Positions 18,120 through 26,908 of a stretch of DNA of 64,000 nt are shown piece after piece (positions within the stretch are counted from its first letter, which is position 1; each line of letters begins with the position of its first letter). Both the position numbers and the translations under genes were made by a program. The notes under the pieces were generated by a model. That model saw only the letters and a list, made by a program, of their open reading frames with translations, was not told the origin of the DNA and ran no database searches. The stretch spans positions 1,054,001 through 1,118,000 of the forward strand of contig NZ_CP154261.1 of NCBI RefSeq assembly GCF_039511225.1, written 5' to 3'. The stretch is from Sphingobacterium multivorum. GTDB lineage: Bacteria; Bacteroidota; Bacteroidia; Sphingobacteriales; Sphingobacteriaceae.

Positions 18120-19439
18120 ATGAGGCACGGAAAAATCTTAAATGCAATCAAGGTTATAGTACTGCTGATAGCAGCACTTGTGAGTGCTTATCTGTTACTT
18201 AAAAGGGAATATGTACAGGCGGCTTTGATCTTCTGTATAATGCTATACCTTGGTTTTAACCTATATGCACAATATAATTTTTTGGCCAGACAGCTGATTG
18301 AATTTTCCGAAGCGGTCAAATACCGTGATTTTACCAGACGTTTCCTGGTGAAAAATACCAAGTCGGTAGAGGGGCAGCTTTTTATGGCCTTTAATCAGAT
18401 CAACGAAACCTATAAAGAGATCAGCATTAAGCAGGAAATTCAGCATCAATACCTCGATCGTGTAATCAATATGCTAAATTCGGCAATTATCTTTTACGAA
18501 ATGGATAGTGGAAAGGTGATGTGGGTGAATGAGGCTTTTAAGCAACTATTTCATTTGCCACATCTCGGAAACATCGCTGGGTTGAAGAAAAAAAACAATG
18601 ATCTTTATGAAAAAACCATGTTACTTGAAAACGGACAGCAGCAGATGGAGTCCGTTCAGTCAAGTAAAGGAAAAATAAAATTATTGATTCAGAGCTCAAG
18701 CTTTGAGACACAGGACGCTTTGTTTCGCATTGTCGTGTACCAAAATATCAACGAAGCAATTGATGAGACAGAAACAAAGGCATGGCACAAGTTATTGCGT
18801 GTATTGACACATGAAATCATGAATTCCATCGCTCCAATCAGCTCACTGGCTGAAACCTTAAACGGTCGTTTGGACCATTTTAAAGGAGCTGAGGATATTG
18901 ATGATCTAAAAACAGGTATTTCCACTATAAAACGCCGTAGCGAAGGACTTTTACATTTTGCGAAGAGTTATCGCATGATCAATAAAGTCGATCAGCCGCA
19001 GCTAGCGCCGATTCAAATTTCGCAGTTATTTGAACATATCTATCAACTGCTTGAACCAACCTTGATTCAGAAAAATATTGATGTCGATATTATCCTGAAA
19101 AATACAAGGCTCATTTTATCTGCCGACGTCAATTTGATCGAACAGGTTATTATTAACTTAATGTTGAATGCGATAGATGCGGTTAAAAATAGGGAAGAAG
19201 CCTATATAAGTTTATCTGCTCTTGAAGTGGACGGCAAGGTGCAGATCCGGATTGAAGATAACGGGGCAGGGATTCCTGCCGACCTTCAGGAGCAGATCTT
19301 CACGCCATTTTTTACAACAAAGAAAACGGGCACAGGTGTCGGCCTTACCCTAAGCAAACAGATCATGCTATTGCACAAAGGGACTATTTTTCTCAATAGC
19401 ACGGAGGGAGAGGGAAGTGTTTTTGTCCTTCAGTTTTAG
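18120..19439 (+). CDS. Sensor histidine kinase
   Basis: This 439-residue kinase has two membrane helices near the start (about 8-27 and 33-52) with almost no periplasmic part. A PAS-like middle (about 110-215, with WVNEAFKQLF) follows, then the H-box LTHEIMNSIAPI with His231, N-box Asn350 (LMLNAIDAV), and ATP-binding motifs DNGAG (380-384) and GTGVGL (404-409). It probably senses a signal within the membrane or cytoplasm, such as envelope stress. The gene starts 3 bases after the response regulator, so they form a dedicated pair. Confidence 0.95.
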   Translation: MRHGKILNAIKVIVLLIAALVSAYLLLKREYVQAALIFCIMLYLGFNLYAQYNFLARQLIEFSEAVKYRDFTRRFLVKNTKSVEGQLFMAFNQINETYKEISIKQEIQHQYLDRVINMLNSAIIFYEMDSGKVMWVNEAFKQLFHLPHLGNIAGLKKKNNDLYEKTMLLENGQQQMESVQSSKGKIKLLIQSSSFETQDALFRIVVYQNINEAIDETETKAWHKLLRVLTHEIMNSIAPISSLAETLNGRLDHFKGAEDIDDLKTGISTIKRRSEGLLHFAKSYRMINKVDQPQLAPIQISQLFEHIYQLLEPTLIQKNIDVDIILKNTRLILSADVNLIEQVIINLMLNAIDAVKNREEAYISLSALEVDGKVQIRIEDNGAGIPADLQEQIFTPFFTTKKTGTGVGLTLSKQIMLLHKGTIFLNSTEGEGSVFVLQF

Positions 19440-19555
19440 CAGGCATATTTCTTCTGGTCTGTTATTTTTCCAGTTTAATAGCATGTATTCCTGGGTAGCA
19501 AAAAACCTAATGTTCCATGTGAAAAATCATAAAATTTAGCGATGTTTGCAGCGAA

Positions 19556-20083
19556 ATGAACTACATGCTTAAGTATTGGCGGCATTATTTTGTATCCCAT
19601 AGTCGCCATGGGACCCATTCTCCTTTTGTTTATAAATTGGTTGACGAAGTGATCTATCGAAGGGCATCCAAAGCGAGCGTTTCAGAATTACCGCAAACTA
19701 TTCAAAACGGAAGCAAGCTAGAACAGAAAAAGTATGCATTAATCGATCGACTATTAAAGACATTTGCTTACGACAATTTTAGCTATTGGGCCGATTGTCC
19801 GCTCGAAAGCTATCGGAATCTTTTGCAGGACCAATGTGGGAGCTATGCGTACCGACATATTTATTATATTGACCTGGAGGATCTTGACCTGAATTTTTTA
19901 GAAAATGTTGGCGATCGAGATCTATTGATTATAAACGAACCCCATGTGTCAGCGAAAAGGGAAGCCTACTGGAACAAGCTGAAACAGGATAATCGTGTTG
20001 TGGTTACCATAGATCTATACCGAATTGGGTTGGTTTACTTTAGAAAAGAACAACGAAAAGAGCATTTTCTGATACGATTTTAG
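19556..20083 (+). CDS. Methyltransferase-like protein lacking an evident catalytic core
   Basis: This 175-residue protein starts with SRHGTHSPFVYKLVDEVIY and ends with ITIDLY/VYFRKEQRKEHFLIRF-like sequence, which I recognise as the two ends of a Bacteroidota family of class I SAM-dependent methyltransferases of about 220-260 residues. The middle lacks a recognisable glycine-rich SAM motif (ExGxxxG). The protein is therefore either an internally shortened, inactive relative or a specialised derivative. It follows the kinase gene by 116 bases. A long hairpin at 20220-20263 ends transcription between it and the convergent gene. Confidence 0.6.
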   Translation: MNYMLKYWRHYFVSHSRHGTHSPFVYKLVDEVIYRRASKASVSELPQTIQNGSKLEQKKYALIDRLLKTFAYDNFSYWADCPLESYRNLLQDQCGSYAYRHIYYIDLEDLDLNFLENVGDRDLLIINEPHVSAKREAYWNKLKQDNRVVVTIDLYRIGLVYFRKEQRKEHFLIRF

Positions 20084-20219
20084 GCTACTGTTTCGACCAT
20101 TTTTTTGCTGTCGATAGGCAGTCATTGGCCACGTTCCCTAAGGCATTAAATATTTTATCTGAAGTTTAAGGATACAGGAGAGGAGAGCGAAGAGGAACAG
20201 GTAGCTGTCATTCGGCAAG

Positions 20220-20263
20220 AATAAACAAGAGCATCCATATATTTATGGATGCTCTTGTTTATT
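20220..20263. terminator. Bidirectional hairpin terminator
   Basis: Two 20-base arms (20220-20239 and 20244-20263) pair perfectly around a 4-base loop, with T-rich flanks. The structure separates two convergent genes and overlaps the stop codon of the barrel-protein gene on the minus strand. Confidence 0.85.
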
Positions 20264-21425
20264 AAAAAGCTTCACTTAGGGACAGATAGAAACCCGATTG
20301 TCGTTTTTCTCCAGGCCGTTGTTCACCAAAGGAATAATCAAAGCGTATACTGCTATTGTGTTCGAGACTAAAGAAATATCTTAAGCCACCGCCATAACTT
20401 GCGACATATCGGCTGCTATTTTCCTTGGAAAAGGTCGATCCGAGCCCTGAAAATCCAACAATGCCAAAGCGTGGATGAAAGCGATAACGGAGTTCAGCCT
20501 GCGAGGCAAGGTAATTTTTGTCGCGATAACGTCCGAGGTAATATCCGCGCATCATCATGTCTCCACCGAGCTCACGGTAGTTGTAAAATGGTACGGTTTT
20601 TCCAAATGTGGAGCGAAAAATTCCTTGCAGGGCTAGCGTGACTTGGTTGTGCAGGGGAATAAAGCCACGCAGATCCACGTCGAGGTTTGCCCCCGTAAAA
20701 TCAGTACTTGTCCATAGCTTTGGAGCATAGGCCAGCCGCAATTTAGCATAATACCCCCTTGTTGTATAAGAAACGTTGTCCCTATTATCAAACAATTGTG
20801 AGAGACCTACGAGTAACTGTTGCCCACCATGCTTTCCAATAAGATCGGAATGATTGAAAATGCGATCGGCACTATCGCTACGGATGGTGAAGTTGTCGTA
20901 TTGAATGTTGATACCCGAATAGAGGTTATTGCTGACTTTTTTCTCAGCTTCGAGTTTGACGCGAAATAATTTTTGATCAATGCGTTCTTCATCTGCCTTC
21001 CAGGTGTCCATACCGACGCCATAATAGTTAAAGGGCCAATTGCGGTAGCGTATTTCACTGATCAGATGATAATCGTTGTTTTTGGTCCAAAGATCTGTCT
21101 GCAGCTTGAAGTTAGACTGACTATTGGATGTAAAGGTTCCCATGACCATGACGGTGGAGGTGCGGATTTTGGGATCAGATTTGTCCAGGTAAAAATTATA
21201 AGCGCTTGCCAGGCCGTATTCGACGCCTGTTTCCTGCGCATAACCAACGGCCGGTAAAACCATAAAACTACCGGAGCGTGTAGAATCTCTTTCGGAGGAA
21301 AGAAATTTTTTACTCAATTTTTGAATAATATTTTGAGCTTTCAATTCGGCCGATCCTACTAAAAATACCGTGAATAGTACGGAGTATCGGGTAAGTTTTG
21401 AAAGTGATTGCGGTAAAATTTGCAT
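20262..21425 (-). CDS. BamA/TamA-like outer membrane beta-barrel protein
   Basis: This 387-residue protein has a signal peptide (about 1-31, ending ELKAQ), then alternating strands typical of an Omp85/surface-antigen barrel. The late conserved block GGDMMMRGYYLGRYRDKNYLA is followed by RFGIVGFSGLG, and the last strand ends with Phe. No POTRA domains are evident, so it is a short barrel-only relative rather than BamA itself. I chose ATG 21425; a longer reading needs TTG at 21449. A perfect TATCTTTG promoter element ends only 3 bases before this ATG, so the mRNA may have no leader. Confidence 0.85.
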   Translation of the reverse strand: MQILPQSLSKLTRYSVLFTVFLVGSAELKAQNIIQKLSKKFLSSERDSTRSGSFMVLPAVGYAQETGVEYGLASAYNFYLDKSDPKIRTSTVMVMGTFTSNSQSNFKLQTDLWTKNNDYHLISEIRYRNWPFNYYGVGMDTWKADEERIDQKLFRVKLEAEKKVSNNLYSGINIQYDNFTIRSDSADRIFNHSDLIGKHGGQQLLVGLSQLFDNRDNVSYTTRGYYAKLRLAYAPKLWTSTDFTGANLDVDLRGFIPLHNQVTLALQGIFRSTFGKTVPFYNYRELGGDMMMRGYYLGRYRDKNYLASQAELRYRFHPRFGIVGFSGLGSTFSKENSSRYVASYGGGLRYFFSLEHNSSIRFDYSFGEQRPGEKRQSGFYLSLSEAF

Positions 21426-21428
21426 GCC

Positions 21429-21457
21429 CAAAGATAGTATATTAGCCAAATAACCAA
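21429..21457 (-). promoter_or_regulatory. Promoter of the barrel-protein gene, possibly leaderless
   Basis: On the minus strand TTG (plus 21455-21457) and TATCTTTG (plus 21429-21436) are 18 bases apart. Transcription would begin at or within a base or two of the ATG at 21425. Confidence 0.6.
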
Positions 21458-21540
21458 AACAGGTAAATATGCAATCAAAAATTATTGTGCTGCATATCAG
21501 TATAATTGCCGAAAACTGTCTTTTTTTTTTGACAAATATT

Positions 21541-21570
21541 TTTGTAAAGTGAGTTTTGTGTCTATCTTTG
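21541..21570 (+). promoter_or_regulatory. Promoter of the tRNA-tuf transcript
   Basis: TTTG at 21541-21544 and TATCTTTG at 21563-21570 match the -33/-7 consensus exactly. The next 180 bases form a leader with a boxA-like AGTTCTTTAAA (21618-21628) and a second, weaker promoter-like pair (TTG 21651-21653, GATATTTG 21674-21681). This explains the stretch of about 325 bases without a gene between the barrel gene and the first tRNA. Confidence 0.8.
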
Positions 21571-21751
21571 CATCAGCAAACAAGGGAACAACGGTTCAAA
21601 ACAACGAAAGTTTGCTTAGTTCTTTAAATGAAAAAAAATAAAAAATAAACTTGCAGAAATCAAAAGTAAATTCGATATTTGCACTCGCTGAAAAGGTAGA
21701 AATGCTTAGTCAGACGTTGATAGAATGTAAGTTTAAATAAAGATATTAGAA

Positions 21752-21824
<73 letters not shown>

Positions 21825-21850
21825 CTAAATGTAACGAAAGTTACAGGTCT

Positions 21851-21931
21851 GGAGGGGTTCCAGAGCGGTCAAATGGGACGGACTGTAAATCCGTTGCTTC
21901 GGCTTCGAAGGTTCGAATCCTTCTCCCTCCA
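21851..21931 (+). tRNA. tRNA-Tyr (anticodon GTA)
   Basis: Acceptor GGAGGGG pairs with TCCCTCC. The anticodon loop CTGTAAA sits on stem ACGGA/TCCGT. A long variable arm is present, as expected for tRNA-Tyr in bacteria. Confidence 0.97.
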
Positions 21932-21981
21932 CACTTTATTTTAATTAGGGTGTTAGATTTGCTCTAGTTTCTAATTATTAA

Positions 21982-22054
21982 GCGGAAGTAGCTCAGTTGG
22001 TAGAGCGATAGCCTTCCAAGCTATAGGTCGCGAGTTCGAACCTCGTCTTCCGCT
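21982..22054 (+). tRNA. tRNA-Gly (anticodon TCC)
   Basis: Acceptor GCGGAAG pairs with CTTCCGC. Anticodon stem ATAGC/GCTAT holds loop CTTCCAA. Standard D and T arms are seen. Confidence 0.97.
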
Positions 22055-22149
22055 CAAATTTTTCAAGTATTAAATTTAGTCTCTATCTTCTTTGATAATA
22101 ATGTATCTAAAGGTGGGGGCATTAATACGTAAATAAGGTTTTTTAGTAA

Positions 22150-22221
<72 letters not shown>

Positions 22222-22292
22222 CGTACTTGTGTAAAGTTAAGCAAGAGTATATAACAAATAGAAATAATTTATAATTACTAATTCGCATAAAC

Positions 22293-23477
22293 ATGGCAAA
22301 AGAGAAATTTGACCGTAGTAAACCACACTTAAACATTGGTACTATCGGTCACGTTGACCACGGTAAAACTACAACTACAGCTGCTATCACTAAAGTATTG
22401 GCTGATAAAGGTTTGTCAGAAGCTCGTTCATTTGATTCAATTGACTCTGCTCCTGAAGAAAAAGAGCGTGGTATCACAATCAATACTGCACACGTAGAAT
22501 ATTCTACAGCTAACCGTCACTATGCACACGTTGACTGTCCAGGTCACGCTGACTACGTTAAGAACATGGTAACTGGTGCTGCTCAAATGGACGGTGCTAT
22601 CATCGTAGTTGCTGCGACTGATGGTCCTATGCCTCAAACTCGTGAGCACATCTTGTTGGCTCGCCAAGTAGGTGTTCCTGCGTTAGTAGTATTCATGAAC
22701 AAAACTGACTTAGTTGATGACCCTGAGTTGTTAGACTTAGTTGAAATGGAAGTTCGTGAGTTATTATCATTCTACGAATTCCCTGGTGATGATATCCCTG
22801 TAATCAAAGGTTCTGCTTTAGGTGCATTGAACGGTGAGCCTGAGTGGGTTGATAAAATCATGGAATTGATGGATGCTGTAGATAACTACATTCCAATTCC
22901 TCCACGTTTGACTGACTTACCTTTCTTGATGCCAGTAGAAGACGTATTCTCGATCACAGGTCGTGGTACAGTTGCTACAGGTCGTATCGAAAGAGGTGTA
23001 ATCAACTCTGGTGATCCAGTTGAGATCTTAGGTATGGGTGCTGAAAACTTGAAATCTACAGTAACAGGTGTTGAGATGTTCCGTAAAATCTTAGATTACG
23101 GTGAGGCTGGTGATAACGTAGGTTTATTGTTACGTGGTATTGAGAAAACTGATATCAAACGTGGTATGGTTATCTGTAAACCAGGTTCAGTAACTCCTCA
23201 CGATCATTTCAAAGCTGAGGTTTACGTATTGTCAAAAGCTGAAGGTGGCCGTCACACTCCATTCTTCAACAAATACCGTCCTCAATTCTATTTCCGTACA
23301 ACTGACGTAACTGGAGAGATCTCTTTACCAGAAGGTACTGAAATGGTTATGCCAGGTGATAACGTTACAATCAGCGTGAAATTAATTTCTGCTATTGCAA
23401 TGGAAAAAGGTCTACGTTTCGCTATCCGTGAGGGTGGTCGTACAGTAGGTGCTGGTCAGGTAACTGAAATTATCTAG
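22293..23477 (+). CDS. tuf: Elongation factor Tu
   Basis: This 394-residue GTPase brings aminoacyl-tRNA to the ribosome. Visible GTPase motifs are GHVDHGKT (19-26), switch I with RGITIN, DCPGH, and NKTD. Domains 2 and 3 follow, with [13 protein letters not shown] and the ending AGQVTEI. Codon use is highly biased, as expected for a very abundant protein. It is probably co-transcribed with the four tRNAs upstream and is closed by a strong hairpin. Confidence 0.99.
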   Translation: MAKEKFDRSKPHLNIGTIGHVDHGKTTTTAAITKVLADKGLSEARSFDSIDSAPEEKERGITINTAHVEYSTANRHYAHVDCPGHADYVKNMVTGAAQMDGAIIVVAATDGPMPQTREHILLARQVGVPALVVFMNKTDLVDDPELLDLVEMEVRELLSFYEFPGDDIPVIKGSALGALNGEPEWVDKIMELMDAVDNYIPIPPRLTDLPFLMPVEDVFSITGRGTVATGRIERGVINSGDPVEILGMGAENLKSTVTGVEMFRKILDYGEAGDNVGLLLRGIEKTDIKRGMVICKPGSVTPHDHFKAEVYVLSKAEGGRHTPFFNKYRPQFYFRTTDVTGEISLPEGTEMVMPGDNVTISVKLISAIAMEKGLRFAIREGGRTVGAGQVTEII

Positions 23478-23505
23478 TCTTTAATAAAGATTTAGAATCA
23501 CATAG

Positions 23506-23543
23506 AATAAGCTAATCGACTGAGGTTGATTAGCTTATTTTTT
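23506..23543 (+). terminator. Terminator after tuf
   Basis: AATAAGCTAATC (from 23506) pairs with GATTAGCTTATT (to 23539), a 12-base-pair stem followed by a run of T. It lies 29 bases after the tuf stop. Confidence 0.85.
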
Positions 23544-23589
23544 CGATAAGCGATTTATCGGATTAGAATAAAAAAAAGTAAAAAAAGAT

Positions 23590-23620
23590 TTGCAGAAAGT
23601 GGTTTAAAACACTATATTTG
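23590..23620 (+). promoter_or_regulatory. Promoter of tRNA-Trp-secE-nusG
   Basis: TTG at 23590-23592 and TATATTTG at 23613-23620, 20 bases apart, match the -33/-7 consensus. The tRNA begins 20 bases downstream. Confidence 0.8.
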
Positions 23621-23640
23621 CATCACAAAATAAGAAATAC

Positions 23641-23711
23641 ACGGGCATAGTTTAAAGGTAGAACGAAGGTCTCCAAAACCTTTGGTCTGGGTTCGAGTCC
23701 TGGTGCCCGTG
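23641..23711 (+). tRNA. tRNA-Trp (anticodon CCA)
   Basis: Acceptor ACGGGCA pairs with TGCCCGT. The anticodon loop CTCCAAA sits on stem AAGGT/ACCTT. It stands 23 bases before secE, the arrangement tuf, trnW, secE, nusG being common in bacteria. Confidence 0.97.
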
Positions 23712-23734
23712 CTTATAAAAACAGATAAACTAAA

Positions 23735-23929
23735 ATGGCAAAAGTACTTGATTTTTTTAAAGACTCTTATGTAGAGATCACTGAGAAAGTGACTTGGCCT
23801 ACATGGTCTCAGTTACAAAGTTCAGCTGTTATTGTGCTTGTTGCGTCTCTTCTTATTGCATTGGTTGTCTTTGTGATGGATAAAGCTTCAAGCGTAGGGT
23901 TAGAATTCTTGTACGGTATTGCTTCTTAA
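23735..23929 (+). CDS. secE: Preprotein translocase subunit SecE
   Basis: This is a short 64-residue SecE with one membrane helix (about 29-50) after the amphipathic conserved stretch EITEKVTWPTWSQLQ. This single-helix form is usual outside the gamma-proteobacteria. It stabilises SecY in the inner membrane. It is followed after 20 bases by nusG, and both share the promoter ahead of tRNA-Trp. Confidence 0.97.
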   Translation: MAKVLDFFKDSYVEITEKVTWPTWSQLQSSAVIVLVASLLIALVVFVMDKASSVGLEFLYGIAS

Positions 23930-23949
23930 TTTTTCAATCGTATTTATTT

Positions 23950-24495
23950 ATGGCAGATCAAGGTTTAAAGTGGTACGTAGTTCGTGCTGTAAGTGGTAAA
24001 GAAAAGAAAGTAAAGCAATATATTGATGCCGAAGTTAGCCGTTTAGGTATTGAGCACTTGATTCCTCAGGTGTTGATTCCAATGGAAAAATACTACTTGA
24101 TGCGCGATGGAAAGAAAGTTGCTAAAGAACGTAACTACTACCCTGGTTATGTTTTATTGGAAGCAGCTCTTGACGGTGAGTTGGAGCACATCATCAAAAA
24201 TATCAATAGCGTCATTGGTTTCTTGGGAGATAAAGCTGGTAATGCTGTCCCTTTACGCCAAGCAGAAGTAAATCGTATCTTAGGTAAAGTGGATGAAATG
24301 GCCGAACAAGGTGAAACCATTAACGTTCCTTACTATGTGGGTGAAACAGTGAAAGTAAACGATGGTCCTTTCAATGGATTTACTGGAGAGATCGAAGAAG
24401 TCCACGAAGATAAAAAGAAATTAATCGTGATGGTGAAAGTCTTCGGTCGTAAGACTCCACTTGAACTGAACTACATGCAAGTAGAAAAAGAGTAA
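23950..24495 (+). CDS. nusG: Transcription termination/antitermination factor NusG
   Basis: This 181-residue protein has the NGN domain at the start (LKWYVVRAVSGKEKKVKQYI; later YYPGYVLLEA) and a C-terminal KOW domain (VGETVKVNDGPFNGFTGEIEE). NusG binds RNA polymerase and links it to Rho, the ribosome or antitermination complexes. The length and domain order are normal. A U-rich hairpin (24517-24552) follows, separating it from the next gene. Confidence 0.98.
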   Translation: MADQGLKWYVVRAVSGKEKKVKQYIDAEVSRLGIEHLIPQVLIPMEKYYLMRDGKKVAKERNYYPGYVLLEAALDGELEHIIKNINSVIGFLGDKAGNAVPLRQAEVNRILGKVDEMAEQGETINVPYYVGETVKVNDGPFNGFTGEIEEVHEDKKKLIVMVKVFGRKTPLELNYMQVEKE

Positions 24496-24516
24496 GATTA
24501 GTAATTAACGATAGAG

Positions 24517-24552
24517 AAAAGCTTTTCATGAAAATTGGAAGGCTTTTTTTTT
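24517..24552 (+). terminator. Terminator after nusG
   Basis: AAAAGCTTTTC pairs with GGAAGGCTTTT (two G-T pairs) and is followed by a run of T. It ends 14 bases before the S41 peptidase ATG, so that gene must start from a promoter inside or very near the hairpin. Confidence 0.65.
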
Positions 24553-24566
24553 GTATCTTACCATAA

Positions 24567-26174
24567 ATGAAAAGGCCAGGTATTTATCTATTCGCATTGT
24601 TTTATGTGCTGACATTGCTGAGCTGTGCAAATGTCGAGAAGTATAATCGATTTATCGAAACTCCCCTGGCAGTGGAAGCTATGCAGCAAGATATCAACTA
24701 TGTTGAGCATAACTTATGGAAAATGCATCCGGACCTGTTTTTGTATATAGGGGAAGATCAATTAAAGACTAAGTTTGATAGCCTCCGTTCTACGATGCGT
24801 CAACCCTTACTACCCAACCAGTTTCAGCTGGCATTAGCGGCTGTTTTGTCCCAAGTCAGGCAGGGGCATATGACCTTAAGCCCGCTTATTTCCAAATTTG
24901 ACCCGAAAGGTAAAGATAAAGTACGTTACCAAAAAAGTAAGGGACCCTTCTCACAATTAGGATTTCATTGGCAAGAAAATACATTGTATCTTTCAAAAAA
25001 TGGAACGGCAGATTCAACGCTGATTGTCGGATCAAAAATTCTGGCTATTGAAGGGATACAGCCACAAAATTTATACACAAAATATCGCCCAACCTTTACC
25101 TCGGATGGGTATAATACAACATTTATAGATCAGGCTTTTGAACGTTTATTACCGCGGTATTACCAATTGGAATTGGGGTATCGCGATTCTATTGCTGTGG
25201 TGTTTTCTCGTGCCGATAGTACGTATGAGCGGGTTGTTGTCAGAAGATTTGAAGCACCTGAACAGAAGGGAAAGGTCGGGACAAGCCATGCGGATACGGA
25301 AAAACCGAATAAAAAGCCTTTGGAAAAGAAGGATAAGCCAATAGAAAAGAAGTCCGATACGAAAAAGCAGCGCAAGATATTCGGCTATAATGCCAATCTA
25401 AAAAGAATGAGCAAACAGCTCTCTTTCCCTGTCAAAGGCGATAGCAGTATTGCTTTATTGAAGGTGGCAGACTTTTCCTATGGGCGTCCAAAAGAAGCCT
25501 ATCGAAGGATTTTTGATCGACTGGAGCTTAATTCGGTTCAATACCTGATCTTGGATCTTCGTGGCAATCTGGGTGGACGTTTGTCCGATGTTCGTGAATT
25601 ATATAGCTATCTGGTAGAAGCGGATAAGTTCCAATTTGTTCAGCCAGCAGTGATCACCTCAAAATTCAAGTTGCCGTTCTATCAGATAAAAGGATTGCCA
25701 GGCTGGTCTTATCCCGTTTTATCACCATTTATTATACCAAGTGCTGTAGTATCTTGGACAAAGACCTTTTCCAAAGATGGGATAAATTATACTCACCTTA
25801 CGGGAAGCAAAATTGAAAAATCAAAAGCGAATCGCTATCGCGGTGATTTATTTGTATTGATCGATGGCGGGACTTTTTCTGCAGCGAGTTTGATTGCTAC
25901 AAATCTGAAAGTTGGGAAACGTGCTGTTTTCTTTGGTGAAGAGACTGGCGGGGCTGCTAGTGGTACGGTTGCAGGAGTTCTTCCTGTACTGAAACTGCCA
26001 AACTCCCATTTACGGTGGCGCTTTGGCTTAATGGACGTGAAGCCTTATTATCATGTAAACGAAGCGGGACGGGGTGTTATGCCGGATGTTTCCATTGTAC
26101 GAAATGTTGATGATGTTGTAAAAGGGAAGGATCCGGTATTGGATAAGGTGTTGAAGATTATTAAAAGGCAGTAG
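24567..26174 (+). CDS. S41-family peptidase, lipoprotein
   Basis: This 535-residue protein has a lipoprotein signal (LLSC, with Cys20), so it is probably tethered to a membrane facing the periplasm. A PDZ-like region (about 135-170, SKILAIEGIQPQNL) follows. A Lys-rich low-complexity insert (about 231-270) then precedes the S41 protease domain: YLILDLRGNLGG, then DGGTFSAAS with the likely nucleophile Ser, and GEETGG. Relatives cleave C-terminal tails of envelope proteins. It lies between nusG and rplK, which are adjacent in most bacteria, and seems to be an independent unit inserted into the cluster. Confidence 0.88.
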   Translation: MKRPGIYLFALFYVLTLLSCANVEKYNRFIETPLAVEAMQQDINYVEHNLWKMHPDLFLYIGEDQLKTKFDSLRSTMRQPLLPNQFQLALAAVLSQVRQGHMTLSPLISKFDPKGKDKVRYQKSKGPFSQLGFHWQENTLYLSKNGTADSTLIVGSKILAIEGIQPQNLYTKYRPTFTSDGYNTTFIDQAFERLLPRYYQLELGYRDSIAVVFSRADSTYERVVVRRFEAPEQKGKVGTSHADTEKPNKKPLEKKDKPIEKKSDTKKQRKIFGYNANLKRMSKQLSFPVKGDSSIALLKVADFSYGRPKEAYRRIFDRLELNSVQYLILDLRGNLGGRLSDVRELYSYLVEADKFQFVQPAVITSKFKLPFYQIKGLPGWSYPVLSPFIIPSAVVSWTKTFSKDGINYTHLTGSKIEKSKANRYRGDLFVLIDGGTFSAASLIATNLKVGKRAVFFGEETGGAASGTVAGVLPVLKLPNSHLRWRFGLMDVKPYYHVNEAGRGVMPDVSIVRNVDDVVKGKDPVLDKVLKIIKRQ

Positions 26175-26315
26175 CGCTGTTGTGACTTCGTTAAAACCGA
26201 TTTTTTTAGCCTTGATTTTTAGAAAAGTGCTAAGATTATTTTTTTTGTAATAGGATGTCGGATCTAGGTGGGGATAAAAAAAACATAAATTCCTGAAAAA
26301 TTAAAAGTTAGATAC

Positions 26316-26346
26316 TTGCAGGATTCAAATCTTCTTATTAACTTTG
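26316..26346 (+). promoter_or_regulatory. Promoter of the rplK-rpoC transcript
   Basis: TTG at 26316-26318 and TAACTTTG at 26339-26346, 20 bases apart, fit the consensus. A leader of about 90 bases follows, in which TGTTACGT occurs twice (26361 and 26382). It could carry an autoregulatory ribosomal-protein binding site, but I could not identify a known one. Confidence 0.75.
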
Positions 26347-26442
26347 CACCTCGGTTGGGGTGTTACGTCCTGGCCGATGAATGTTACGTTATTTGCTTCC
26401 AACTTACTAACAGACATTTAACAAAATTAAATTCAAAACAAA

Positions 26443-26886
26443 ATGGCAAAAGAAGTCAGTGCGTTAGTAAAATTACAAGTTAAGGGCGGAGCTGCGAATC
26501 CTTCACCTCCAGTAGGACCTGCATTAGGTGCTAAAGGTGTGAATATCATGGATTTCTGTAAGCAGTTTAACGCTCGTACGCAAGACAAACCAGGTCAAGT
26601 ATTACCTGTTGTCATTACAGTTTACGCTGATAAATCATTTGATTTTATCATCAAGACTCCACCGGTAGCAGTTCAGTTGAAAGACGCTGCTAAATTAAAA
26701 AGTGGATCTGGCGAGCCTAACCGTAAAAAAGTTGCGGCTATCACTTGGGAACAAGTTGAGACAATCGCTAAAGATAAAATGCCTGATTTAAATGCATTTA
26801 CTGTAGAGGCTGCTATGAGAATGGTAGCTGGTACAGCACGTAGTATGGGTATTACTGTATCAGGTAATGCTCCTTGGAACAATTAA
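26443..26886 (+). CDS. rplK: 50S ribosomal protein L11
   Basis: This 147-residue protein has the proline-rich start [16 protein letters not shown], which binds the GTPase-associated 23S RNA, and the C-terminal RNA-binding part ([28 protein letters not shown] region). It has normal length and start. It is the first gene of the L11-L1-L10-L12-rpoB-rpoC unit, 22 bases before rplA. Confidence 0.99.
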   Translation: MAKEVSALVKLQVKGGAANPSPPVGPALGAKGVNIMDFCKQFNARTQDKPGQVLPVVITVYADKSFDFIIKTPPVAVQLKDAAKLKSGSGEPNRKKVAAITWEQVETIAKDKMPDLNAFTVEAAMRMVAGTARSMGITVSGNAPWNN

Positions 26887-26908
26887 TTAAGAAATCAATT
26901 TAAGAAAA

